A stretch of DNA of 64,000 nt from IMG/VR virus record IMGVR_UViG_3300037883_000122, positions 34,775 through 98,774 of that record; one strand, given 5' to 3'. The translations under genes and the position numbers were made by a program. Below are positions 1 to 8,013 of the stretch, piece after piece. The first letter of the stretch is position 1; the number at the start of each line of letters is the position of its first letter. Under the pieces are notes generated by a model that was not told the origin of the DNA, made no database searches, and was given only the letters and a program-made list of their open reading frames with translations. This DNA comes from a virus.

Positions 1-685
1 CATTCGGCCACTGGTTCACTTCCAGATCGCGCGGCGACATCGTGGTGATGTCTTGCGTGTACTGCTTCAGGCCTGCGTATTCCGGTGCCACGAAGCCACG
101 GCCTTGACCGAACACGGTCGGCGAGAGGAACTTCGCGAAGATCGAACCCGTGCCGAAGAAGTGACCGAAGTAGTCGACATCGCTCGGGGCGGCGAGCGGA
201 GCACCAGCAGCCGGAGCCGCACCTTCCACGGTCGGCTTGTTGCGTTGCACACCTGCGTGGATGCCCGAAGCCGACACCGGTGCTTGCGGACGGCTTGCCG
301 AGACGGCGGCCGTGTGCGACTTCATTTCTTCGAGCAACGGCAGCACTGCCGCGCTGGCGGCAGCAGCAGCTTGTTCGATCGGCGAGATCCGCTTTGCGGG
401 CAGATTCGCTTGACCCACGTCAGCCACCTTAGCGATGGTCGGTGCCGTGCGTGCCGGAGCACTCGCGTGCGATGCAGCCTGACGTTCGACAGGCAGATGC
501 GCTTCGATCGCTTCGATGATCGACAGCGAGTACGAGATGTCGGCCATCACGGCCGACACCAGATTCTGCGTGAGGTTCAGCAGGTTGTGCAGGGCCGCTT
601 GTTGCTTGCCCAGACGATGCTTGAGCAGATCCAGCGGATTGAGCGTGGCTTCAGCCGGATCGACTTGTGCGTGTTCGTGACTCAT
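1..685 (-). CDS. Unknown protein, probably virion-associated (C-terminus outside window)
   Basis: This reverse-strand frame is open from an ATG at 685 to the left edge, so only the first 228 residues are visible. An AAGGA-type ribosome site precedes the start. The first 65 residues look helical, and a long Ala/Pro-rich linker follows (about residues 65-165). The visible end contains a short ordered stretch near YFGHFFGTGSIFAKF. It starts 22 nt after the SbcC-like gene on the same strand, so the two are probably co-transcribed. I do not recognise a family. The low-complexity linker and the neighbourhood suggest a structural or internal head protein, which is inference only. Confidence 0.7.
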   Translation of the reverse strand, partial: MSHEHAQVDPAEATLNPLDLLKHRLGKQQAALHNLLNLTQNLVSAVMADISYSLSIIEAIEAHLPVERQAASHASAPARTAPTIAKVADVGQANLPAKRISPIEQAAAAASAAVLPLLEEMKSHTAAVSASRPQAPVSASGIHAGVQRNKPTVEGAAPAAGAPLAAPSDVDYFGHFFGTGSIFAKFLSPTVFGQGRGFVAPEYAGLKQYTQDITTMSPRDLEVNQWPN

Positions 686-707
686 AGTCCTTCTTTCCTT
701 TCAGGCG

Positions 708-3194
708 TTAATGAATGGTAACGTGTTCGTTGTACTTCGCCGGAACAGTGATGTTCTTGGCATCCAGCACGCAAGTCTGCGCATTCGTAAATGAGCCGTA
801 ACCACTTTCGTAGTGCGAGATCATGTACAACTGCGAAAAGCTCTGCGTATCCATCAGGTTCTTGATACAGTTCGATGCCGCGGTGCGGTGCTCCAGGTCA
901 AAGCTCGCGCCAAACTCATCCAGGAGCAATGGTGCTTCACCTAAACCCAGATACTTCATGGCGACGACCTTGAAGGCCAGATCCACCACCTCTTGCATCC
1001 CACTGCTGCCGTTCTTGACGTCATCCACAATGTTCGCACGGGACTGCACCATGAGCGGGAACTTGTAGTCCAGCTCTGCCCCACGGTCCGTTGCAACGCC
1101 ACACGGTTGAATCTCCAGCGGGTACGTCCAGATCTTCTTGATGAGCAGGTTCATCTGCTTGACAAAGCGACGAATGAAACCCAACAAGCCTTCTGCGATC
1201 AGTCCATCGGTCGGTGACATTTCCTTGACCATCAACTTCAAGGTCTGTTCCCGCAATGCATACTGACGGATCGTATTTTCTAGCTCGGCGATGATGCCCT
1301 TCTGAAGCTTCATTTCCTGCAAGGCTTCACTCTTACGAGCGAGGCTCAGCTGCAACGCATTGATGCAGTTCTGGATCGCCTCACGCCGAATCATCTCCAC
1401 CAGTTCTTTGGTACAGTCTTCGGCTTTGTCGATCAGCGCTTCGATCTTCTTACCGGTTTCCTGCACATCCGACATCTGACGTCGATACGCGCTTTTAGAA
1501 TTGAGGTAGGTGTTCAACCGCTGCAACTTAACGGTCAGGTCTTCCACTGTCTTGGTGGTTTCCACCAGCCGCTCGGTCACTTCGTTCAGGTTCGCATCAC
1601 CCAGCTGTTCAGCCTGCTTGATGAGTTCCTTGATCTCCGTGATCTCGCCCTCGTACTTGTGGGCTTCAAGCTCCAGCATCAGGTCTTTCTTCAGCTGGTC
1701 CAGTTTCATCAAAGCGATCCGCGGTGCACGCACCACCATCTCTTCGTCGAGCAGGTAATCCCAGAACGGTTGCAGCGCAGGCCAGTTCTTCACACAGCGA
1801 CTGAAGTCCATGTAGAGGTTCACGTACTGGGTGAAGGTCTCCACTTCGTCTTCGAGCAGCTTGATCGCTTCCTGCACTTTGGTGATCTCATCAGTACGTT
1901 CCGTAATCGCTGTCTCGTACTTCTTGATCACTTCCGGATCGTAACCAATCTTCCACAGGTGGTGACAGTTCGGACACTCGACATTACCGTCGTCCTTGTG
2001 CGATTCCATGTGCTGCTTCTTGCCACTGAAGAAGTTGATCTCCTTTTGCTTCTGGAGGATCACATCCTTCTGCTGCAGGATCTTGGCCTTGGTCTCGTTG
2101 TTCCTCGCCTGACTAAAGCGTCGGTCCTCATTCTGCGGGATGGCGGAGAACGTTGCGAAGAGCAATTCAAAGATCGACTCCAGCGCATTGTTGGCATTGA
2201 CTGGATGAAAGCCTTCCAGACCCAAGGTGCGTTGGCCCAAGACCTGATTGCGTTTCTCCTGAGCCAGATGCAAACGACGCAACAGTGCATCGACACCTTG
2301 CGCACCGGTTTTCTTCAGGAGCTCATGCTTCTCAGTGAGCTTGCCGTGTTCTTCCGCAGACTTGGCCAAGAGCGCCTGCGTGGCCGCAATCTCCTGCTTG
2401 GTCTGATCGATGTCTTCGCTGATCTGTTCGACCGAGTCATAGCCCTTCCAGCCAAAGAAGGCCGAGCGATGACGCAACAGGTTGTTAGAGATCGTGTAGA
2501 GCTCGTCCAGGACCTCTTCTTGCTCGGTCATGAAGGTAGATACCGGACGAGGCAAAGGCGCCCGCTGGCGCTGCAACTGCTCGATCTCTACGTACAGTTG
2601 CTCCACTTCCTTGCCGAGTTTCTTTTCCTCTTCCTCGGTCGTGAGCTTACCCATCTCGGACACCAGCTTATTCTTCGCCAACTTCAAAGCGTGCGTCGAA
2701 CCGCTGGCCGCTTCCTTCAGGCGCATGTAGAGCCCGATCGCGTAGGTGAAGTCCGAGTCCGACAGCATCGTGAGCCACTTGCGACGATCCGTTGGTCCCA
2801 TCGAGTGGAACTTCACCAGATTGCGCAGCAGCTCATGAATGTCGTCAGTAATGCCAAATTCGGTTTGGACCAGCTTGCGCTGAACCGTGATGGTGTGACC
2901 ATCATTGAGTTCGGTACCGTTCTTGATGAAGCTGTGCTTGTTGCCTTCGCTGAACCAGCTTTTCAGAACGTAGGTGCTGCCACGGTGTGTAATCGTTATG
3001 GTTTTCGAGCCATCTTTACTGTATTCTTTCGGCTCAGCAGGAAGAGGCGTCAATTCCTTCATCATCGAGGATTTGCCGCTACCATTCGTGCCGAGGATGA
3101 GTTGGATGCGTTCGGCGGGTCGGATGACAAAGCGCGTATGGCCGTTCAAGGCGATGCGCTTGTACCCAATCAGCTCAAGTGAAGTTATTAGCAT
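708..3194 (-). CDS. SbcC/Rad50-like SMC-type ATPase
   Basis: This is an 828-residue ABC-type ATPase of the SbcC/Rad50/T4 gp46 group, which works with an Mre11/SbcD-type nuclease to process DNA ends. The Walker A motif GTNGSGKSS is at residues 35-43. Long coiled-coil arms flank a zinc-hook CPNC near residue 406. An ABC signature-like segment (SGMQE, near 730) and a Walker B LLLDEF (near 756) lie at the C-terminus. This is the complete layout, slightly shorter than bacterial SbcC (about 1050). No SbcD/gp47 nuclease partner is visible in this window. It is divergent from the spike gene at 3269, with a 74-nt shared promoter region. The likely role is end resection or replication-recombination in the infected cell. 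Confidence 0.9.
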   Translation of the reverse strand: MLITSLELIGYKRIALNGHTRFVIRPAERIQLILGTNGSGKSSMMKELTPLPAEPKEYSKDGSKTITITHRGSTYVLKSWFSEGNKHSFIKNGTELNDGHTITVQRKLVQTEFGITDDIHELLRNLVKFHSMGPTDRRKWLTMLSDSDFTYAIGLYMRLKEAASGSTHALKLAKNKLVSEMGKLTTEEEEKKLGKEVEQLYVEIEQLQRQRAPLPRPVSTFMTEQEEVLDELYTISNNLLRHRSAFFGWKGYDSVEQISEDIDQTKQEIAATQALLAKSAEEHGKLTEKHELLKKTGAQGVDALLRRLHLAQEKRNQVLGQRTLGLEGFHPVNANNALESIFELLFATFSAIPQNEDRRFSQARNNETKAKILQQKDVILQKQKEINFFSGKKQHMESHKDDGNVECPNCHHLWKIGYDPEVIKKYETAITERTDEITKVQEAIKLLEDEVETFTQYVNLYMDFSRCVKNWPALQPFWDYLLDEEMVVRAPRIALMKLDQLKKDLMLELEAHKYEGEITEIKELIKQAEQLGDANLNEVTERLVETTKTVEDLTVKLQRLNTYLNSKSAYRRQMSDVQETGKKIEALIDKAEDCTKELVEMIRREAIQNCINALQLSLARKSEALQEMKLQKGIIAELENTIRQYALREQTLKLMVKEMSPTDGLIAEGLLGFIRRFVKQMNLLIKKIWTYPLEIQPCGVATDRGAELDYKFPLMVQSRANIVDDVKNGSSGMQEVVDLAFKVVAMKYLGLGEAPLLLDEFGASFDLEHRTAASNCIKNLMDTQSFSQLYMISHYESGYGSFTNAQTCVLDAKNITVPAKYNEHVTIH

Positions 3195-3268
3195 TTCTAC
3201 TCGTTTTCCACAGCGTGATTCTGTCGTCAGACGATGGAATGGCTGTGTGATTTTTACCAGGACTGAAA
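3195..3268. promoter_or_regulatory. Divergent intergenic region
   Basis: These 74 nt separate the oppositely directed SbcC-like and spike genes and must carry both start signals. An AGGA ribosome site precedes the start at 3269. I see no clear TATATTAC box or sigma70-like element. Confidence 0.3.
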
Positions 3269-4291
3269 ATGGAAGAACTTGTCAAAGCTCTCCAGGGGCA
3301 TGGCTCGCCTGAAGCGAGCATGAGTAAGCTGCAAGTTTACACGTACGGGACAGCGGCAGAGAACTTGGCGCTTAATTCATACGAGCTGGAAATCACCCCG
3401 CTTGAACACACGCCGATGGCGGACGGGGAACTGACCACCAACGCTCAGACTTCCACGACGCAAGGTATCGATCTCACAGGGGTCCAGTATCAGACCCAGA
3501 TGACGTCCTCAGGTACGATTCGAGCCACTTGGTTACCGTTGGGTCAACCTAACCGCATGACGCCGCCTAACGTGCGTCGGGGTGAAGAAGTGGTGGTGTA
3601 TCGCTTCGGGGATGTGGATAAGTTCTACTGGAATACGGCGCGCAATGACCTGATGTTCCGGCGACTGGAAACCGTGGTGTGGGCAATCAGTGGCGAAGTC
3701 ATCGAAGGCAAGAAGGTCGATCAGACCAACTCGTACTTTGTGGAATTCAGCTCGCACAAGAAAACCATCACGATTTCGACCAGTACGGGTAAAGCCAACG
3801 GTGAGAAGGTCTCGTACCAGGTCCTGCTTGATCCGGGTAATGGGATCTTCTCGATCAAGGACGATCTGGATAACTCGATGTTCTTGGACTCTACTCAGAA
3901 CCAGTGGCATATCCAGAACGGCGATGGGTCGTTTCTCGACATCACCAAGAAAGCCATGTCAGGGATGGCGGCGGATTCGATCAGCTGGAAGACCAAAGCC
4001 TGGTCGATCGATGCGTCCGACACCATCAGCGAGCAGACCACTGCACGCACGATGAAGGCGACCACGGAAACCGTGACGGCCACCACTACCCACAACGGGG
4101 ACACGATCCACGAAGGCAACATCGGCCTGAATGGTGACCTGACCACCGCACCGGGTAATGATGGTTCGGGTAAGATCAGCATCAAGGGTGAAGCCGAACT
4201 GCTGGGCGATCTGGACGTCAAGGGCAATCTCACTGCAGTGACGATTGAGGCCACTGAGTCGATCACGGCGCCGAACCTGCAGTACAACTAA
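3269..4291 (+). CDS. Baseplate central spike-like protein (gpV/gp5-type)
   Basis: This 340-residue protein is likely the membrane-piercing spike or hub at the tail tip. The N-terminal half carries an OB-fold-like segment around residues 100-160 (RRGEEVVVYRFGDVDKFYW), typical of phage baseplate spikes. The second half (about 190-340) is a run of short Asp/Gly/Thr/Ser-rich beta segments ending in glycine-rich repeats, as in trimeric beta-helix spikes. ATG 3269 is preceded by CCAGGACT. The gene is alone on its strand, divergent from the SbcC-like gene and ending at a double-sided hairpin. The general class is fairly clear; the exact orthologue was not tested. Confidence 0.6.
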   Translation: MEELVKALQGHGSPEASMSKLQVYTYGTAAENLALNSYELEITPLEHTPMADGELTTNAQTSTTQGIDLTGVQYQTQMTSSGTIRATWLPLGQPNRMTPPNVRRGEEVVVYRFGDVDKFYWNTARNDLMFRRLETVVWAISGEVIEGKKVDQTNSYFVEFSSHKKTITISTSTGKANGEKVSYQVLLDPGNGIFSIKDDLDNSMFLDSTQNQWHIQNGDGSFLDITKKAMSGMAADSISWKTKAWSIDASDTISEQTTARTMKATTETVTATTTHNGDTIHEGNIGLNGDLTTAPGNDGSGKISIKGEAELLGDLDVKGNLTAVTIEATESITAPNLQYN

Positions 4292-4300
4292 AAAAGTAGG

Positions 4301-4337
4301 GACATAGTGGGGAGGCCTGAGCCTCCCCTTATGCCCT
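4301..4337. terminator. Bidirectional hairpin with TATG boxes on both sides
   Basis: An 8-bp perfect stem GGGGAGGC (4309-4316) / GCCTCCCC (4321-4328) has loop CTGA. TATG lies at 4330-4333 on the + side and CATA at 4303-4306, giving TATG for leftward transcripts. It sits at the convergent junction of the genes ending at 4291 and 4342. On the + side there is no U-tract; on the - side a TACTTTTT run follows. Confidence 0.75.
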
Positions 4338-4341
4338 CGAT

Positions 4342-5622
4342 TTACGAGGCCGTGTTCCACGGATTGAAGCCCGACGGAATAGCATTGACCCACGCGGTAG
4401 CACCAGCGTTGATTGTCAACTCATCGGTGACCGCATCCAGCGAGACGCCCAGATAGACTGCTTGTGCTACGCCTGCAGCGACGGCCAGCAACGACAGCGT
4501 AATGCCGCCTACACCCGTTGCCGGATTCTGGTTGGCTACCACATCCCCGTTCCATTGCTGGGTGACAGGATTGTAGAACCAAGCCAGCTTCGCATTCAGA
4601 TCGATCGCGACCCCAACGGTCTGGCCTGCTGCCGGTGAGACACCCAGGTCCTGTGCAATCGCACCGTTGTAGCGTACCCCCGCATCCGCCCCACTAGGCA
4701 AGGCTTGGATCGAGATGCCATTGGTGTCACCACCCAACTCACTGGAGGTAAGTTGATTGGCGTTGCAGACACCGAAAGCGACCGAACCAACCAGCGTGTT
4801 GATGGTGGCTTCTGCATAGTACTTACCTGAGGTGTGCTCCACCGTACCACGAACCGATTCCCAACCTGCTGCCGTACTGGTGGCCGTGAGGTTAGCGTTC
4901 GACAGCGTGATGCCTGCCGGAACCAAGCTGGCGTCCAGTTGATCCGTCGGATTGGCCGGAGGCGTGGTACCGCTCAGCTTGTCGATATTGTCCTGCACGA
5001 ACTGCTCGAGCGTTGCGTAGGCTTGCTGCACACTTTGCAATTGCTTGGTGAGCGCAATGACCTGTGCTTCGGGTGTCACCGTATTGGTGATATTCGCCTT
5101 ACGGGCCGCCTCAGCAAGATTGTGATCCGACTGAGACACATTCGTCGTCGGGGACACAATCACCGTCGTGATCGCCACTTGCGTGAGACCAACCGTCGTC
5201 TTCACGAGGTTAGCCAGCTGCTGTTTCAGGAACGTGAGGTCCACGTACTCGGGCAACACCCCGATGTCGATCGCCAGCATCAGTGCCTGATACGGGATAC
5301 CGCCTGAAGCCGGAAAGCTGGCAATGAAGGTGGTCGGTACATAGACCACCGCGCCAGAGCTTGACTGCAGCGTGACGATACAGACACCCGCACCCAGGTC
5401 AGCTGTGTACTGATCTTTGAGCGAGCCCGCGTTCTGGCCTTCTTGCGGCACGTAGTACAGGGAGTAAGGATCACCCCCTGCTGCGATAATGCCCTGCAAC
5501 TGACGGACTTCCAAACACTTGTACGACGCGGTCGCGGAGATCAACGCATCGTACGGTGCTGTCAGGCTCCAGACACCGGTGGTACCGACATCTGGAACCA
5601 GGCTAGTTGTAATAACAGCCAT
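4342..5622 (-). CDS. Virion structural protein with C-terminal SPRY-like domain
   Basis: This is a 426-residue protein. The N-terminal part (1-150) resembles phage structural proteins. A helical segment (about 150-215) follows, with alternating Gln/Leu patterns. Residues about 250-425 match the B30.2/SPRY plan: a strand with WESVRGT, then SGKYYAEATI, VAFGVCNA, the AIDLNAKLAWFYNP hairpin, and a C-terminal strand ending in a PSGFNPWN segment. SPRY domains bind proteins or peptides and occur in phage adhesins and tail proteins. ATG 5622 has AGGAGCACC upstream. It follows the 5635-6948 gene by 12 nt and probably shares its transcript. A role in host recognition is inference. Confidence 0.6.
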   Translation of the reverse strand: MAVITTSLVPDVGTTGVWSLTAPYDALISATASYKCLEVRQLQGIIAAGGDPYSLYYVPQEGQNAGSLKDQYTADLGAGVCIVTLQSSSGAVVYVPTTFIASFPASGGIPYQALMLAIDIGVLPEYVDLTFLKQQLANLVKTTVGLTQVAITTVIVSPTTNVSQSDHNLAEAARKANITNTVTPEAQVIALTKQLQSVQQAYATLEQFVQDNIDKLSGTTPPANPTDQLDASLVPAGITLSNANLTATSTAAGWESVRGTVEHTSGKYYAEATINTLVGSVAFGVCNANQLTSSELGGDTNGISIQALPSGADAGVRYNGAIAQDLGVSPAAGQTVGVAIDLNAKLAWFYNPVTQQWNGDVVANQNPATGVGGITLSLLAVAAGVAQAVYLGVSLDAVTDELTINAGATAWVNAIPSGFNPWNTAS

Positions 5623-5634
5623 GAGGTGCTCCTA

Positions 5635-6948
5635 TTACGACCCGAACTGCGTGTTCGACTTGGCAGCGACCAGGTAGTCGATCGTGTTGTAGTTGTAGAC
5701 GATGTACAGGATGCCATTACGCAGGAGCTTGGTGTAGCCCAACGGAATGCTCGAGTACTGTGTCATCGTCTCAGCCACCTGGATCATCACAGCCAGCGCT
5801 TGCAAGAACGTCTGCGTAGCCTGACTCATGCGGGCGAAGTCCGTCGAGGTCGACGACACGGCGATCAAATCCGGGAAGATCTGTTGCAGTTCAAACAGGT
5901 TGTTGCGGTTCTGATCCGAGCAGATCACACCAATTTGCAACGACTTATACGGGTGAGCCATCACCGTGCCGTGAGCATTGATATGAGCAGAAGGATAACT
6001 AGCGAACTGGGGAAGCAGCGCAAGCGTTGCCGACAGGTTCGCAATGGGGCTGTATACCGCCGACGCATCGCTGGAGCCACTAGCCCGGCCCGCAATGGCG
6101 ACGTTCTGCCACAAAGGGACCATCGTGACCTCCGAACGCTTGAAGATGTCCGGGAAGATCGCGACCCACTCATCACGGGTGTGCGAGCTGTTGGCCAGAA
6201 TGTAGGCTTCCAGCGCGTCACTGATCGAGTCGACGTTATCGCCCGCCATCCCGTAGAGGATGATGGTCCAGTTCGTCGGGATCAGATTAGCAGCATTGTT
6301 CGGATCGTTCCAGTCGTACACCATCGTGATGATGTCCGACTCGGGATGACCTGCCTTGGCCGTGTTGACGTTCACCATCAACTGCGGCACCGTCACAGCG
6401 TTGACTTCAGCGAGCACCGACGAAGCAGCCTTAAAGAAATCGTCGAGCGGGGTAATCGGCGGCACGATGACGATCGTGAACTCGTCGTACTGGGACTGGA
6501 AACTGCCATCTGCCAACCAGATGCGGATGAAGGAACCCGGCGTGGCGAGATCCGTCCAGCTCACCCATTCGGGCACCCAGTGTGTCCCGTCAGTCACCAT
6601 GGCGCCCGACTGGAACGTGTTGGCAATCGTCTGGAACTGGGTCAGTGCACCAGCAAGCAACTGATCCGCGTACAGCTGGCCAGCGTTTTGCAGGGTCTGG
6701 TTGTAGAACCAGGCACAGATCTTCAGTACACGAGTCGCTAGATCGGAATCGACCACTTGGGCCGTTCCATCCGTGGCGCTCAAAAATGAGAGCAGCGTCA
6801 GATTCGGCGCGTTGGTTTGGTCAACGTATTCCCCGACGTCCTGGGAGTACGTGCGCGAGATCGTCGAGATTTCACCAATCGCATTGGTGGTGCCCGGCGT
6901 ATTGTTTGCGAACAGGCCATGCGTCGCAAAACCTTTCAGAGTGTACAT
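5635..6948 (-). CDS. Conserved phiKZ-like virion structural protein
   Basis: This 437-residue protein is rich in Ser, Thr, Asn, Ala and aromatic residues with very few Cys, and has no signal peptide or membrane segment. That composition is typical of jumbo-phage tail or baseplate proteins. The start at 6948 is preceded by GGAGAG at a 6-nt spacing. It is the first gene of a two-gene leftward unit with the SPRY-domain protein, which also suggests a baseplate or tail-surface role. I recognise no catalytic motif, so the function is not assigned. Confidence 0.6.
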   Translation of the reverse strand: MYTLKGFATHGLFANNTPGTTNAIGEISTISRTYSQDVGEYVDQTNAPNLTLLSFLSATDGTAQVVDSDLATRVLKICAWFYNQTLQNAGQLYADQLLAGALTQFQTIANTFQSGAMVTDGTHWVPEWVSWTDLATPGSFIRIWLADGSFQSQYDEFTIVIVPPITPLDDFFKAASSVLAEVNAVTVPQLMVNVNTAKAGHPESDIITMVYDWNDPNNAANLIPTNWTIILYGMAGDNVDSISDALEAYILANSSHTRDEWVAIFPDIFKRSEVTMVPLWQNVAIAGRASGSSDASAVYSPIANLSATLALLPQFASYPSAHINAHGTVMAHPYKSLQIGVICSDQNRNNLFELQQIFPDLIAVSSTSTDFARMSQATQTFLQALAVMIQVAETMTQYSSIPLGYTKLLRNGILYIVYNYNTIDYLVAAKSNTQFGS

Positions 6949-6973
6949 CGAGGTCTCTCCAGCAAATCACAGG

Positions 6974-7040
6974 TCGTTGACACAGTGCGTGACAATGTGT
7001 CGGAAATCGATTAGAATAAAACTAAGCATAAAATGAAGCA
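6974..7040 (+). promoter_or_regulatory. Possible sigma70-like promoter and small inverted repeat
   Basis: GTGACA (6989-6994) and TAGAAT (7012-7017) are separated by exactly 17 nt, each one mismatch from the bacterial -35 and -10 consensus. A GACAC/GTGTC inverted repeat overlaps the upstream half. It lies upstream of the membrane-protein gene at 7053. Phages of this type mainly use their own RNA polymerases, so this could be chance. Confidence 0.3.
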
Positions 7041-7052
7041 ATAGGGGTTATC

Positions 7053-7490
7053 ATGCTGGCATGGAAAACTGTTACCCTCTTGTGGCCGTTTCTAAAGGAG
7101 CTTTTTCTGGGGAAGAAGACGCTCCGGGAAGCCCTCAAGACAAACAAAGGGCGAGTCTTTGTGATCCTTGGGATCATTGGCTCGGTGATCTTGAACGTTT
7201 GGCTGGTCCCCAACATTGTCCGCATCTCCGCAGACTACGTAGACCTGAAGCACAGATACGATGACTTGAAGAAGTCTGACGATACTAAGCAGCCTGCGCC
7301 GCCAACGCCTCCGACCAAGGTGAAGACGGACATCGCCGCTGCCAAAGTTACTGACTCACTGCCCGCTGGCTATCGCTCTCCGGCAAGTGCGCCGGAAGTT
7401 CCCACGGCGACGGTGCAGCAGTGGTCCAGTTACGACGACACGCTGTCGCGGTTTAGTGCGATTGCTCAGCGTGAGCGGCATCAACGGTAG
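7053..7490 (+). CDS. Single-pass inner-membrane protein, possible i-spanin
   Basis: This 145-residue protein has one clear membrane segment at about residues 34-56 (VFVILGIIGSVILNVWLVP), after a basic, amphipathic N-terminus. A short helical stretch follows (YVDLKHRYDDLKKSDD), then a Pro/Ala-rich tail. The gene for a lipoprotein follows 10 nt downstream. A membrane-anchored protein paired with a lipoprotein is the arrangement of two-component spanins, which fuse inner and outer membranes at lysis. However, the coiled coil is short and the tail is proline-rich, so this is a suggestion only. Other membrane roles are possible. Confidence 0.6.
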   Translation: MLAWKTVTLLWPFLKELFLGKKTLREALKTNKGRVFVILGIIGSVILNVWLVPNIVRISADYVDLKHRYDDLKKSDDTKQPAPPTPPTKVKTDIAAAKVTDSLPAGYRSPASAPEVPTATVQQWSSYDDTLSRFSAIAQRERHQR

Positions 7491-7500
7491 GTAGAAGAAC

Positions 7501-7956
7501 ATGAGATTTCTCAAATACGCTGTAGTGCTGGCCATCGGCCTTACGGGGTGCAATAGCTTTAACACGTACGATCAGGCCGCTCAACACCAGGGGCAGGTGA
7601 AGAGCACTAAGGATGACAAGGGCTTCTGGAATAAGATCTTCGGCAGCGATGAGGCTGCCAGCGATCCGACCGTGGTCGAAACTGTCAACCCCAACCCCCT
7701 GGTCGCTACACGGGATGAGCGGGGGCAAACGCTGTGTCCGACGGCTAAGCTGGCAGCAGTCCCTGGGCTGCCGCCTTTGCCAGACGATCAGCTGAAGCAA
7801 CTCAGCCCGAAAGACAAGGATGCGATCATCGCACTGCTGACCAATCACATCGACGAGCTGCGTTCTTACGCCAGCAAAATCCGTGATCAGAAGAACGGTG
7901 AACGTGCCCGCTACATGGCTGATTGCCGCCGCTGGATCATGCAGCATCAGCAGTAA
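7501..7956 (+). CDS. Phage lipoprotein, possible o-spanin
   Basis: This 151-residue protein begins with a lipoprotein signal peptide: basic MRFLK, hydrophobic YAVVLAIG and lipobox LTGC with the modified Cys at position 17. The mature part is polar, with a helical C-terminal region containing ELRSYASKIRDQ and a pair of Cys residues overall. It is 10 nt after the membrane protein at 7053. It may be exported to the outer membrane as the partner of that protein (two-component spanin). It is longer than typical o-spanins, so an adsorption or exclusion lipoprotein is an alternative. Confidence 0.65.
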   Translation: MRFLKYAVVLAIGLTGCNSFNTYDQAAQHQGQVKSTKDDKGFWNKIFGSDEAASDPTVVETVNPNPLVATRDERGQTLCPTAKLAAVPGLPPLPDDQLKQLSPKDKDAIIALLTNHIDELRSYASKIRDQKNGERARYMADCRRWIMQHQQ

Positions 7957-7973
7957 AAAAATGCTTTTTTGAC

Positions 7974-8007
7974 GGGGTAGGGTCATGTTCTGCGACAGAC
8001 CCGCCCC
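7974..8007 (+). terminator. GC hairpin between lipoprotein and RNase H fusion
   Basis: GGGG (7974-7977) plus GGGTC (7980-7984) pair with GACCC (7998-8002) plus CCCC (8004-8007), with a small internal mismatch. CTTAAAC follows. There is neither a strong U-tract nor a TATG box. The stem ends 6 nt before ATG 8014, leaving no room for a normal ribosome site there. Confidence 0.45.
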
Positions 8008-8013
8008 TTAAAC

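Noticed and set aside
1659-3182. 507-residue open frame opposite the SbcC-like gene
   Set aside because: No start context and Leu/His/Arg-rich; the opposite strand has clear ATPase motifs.
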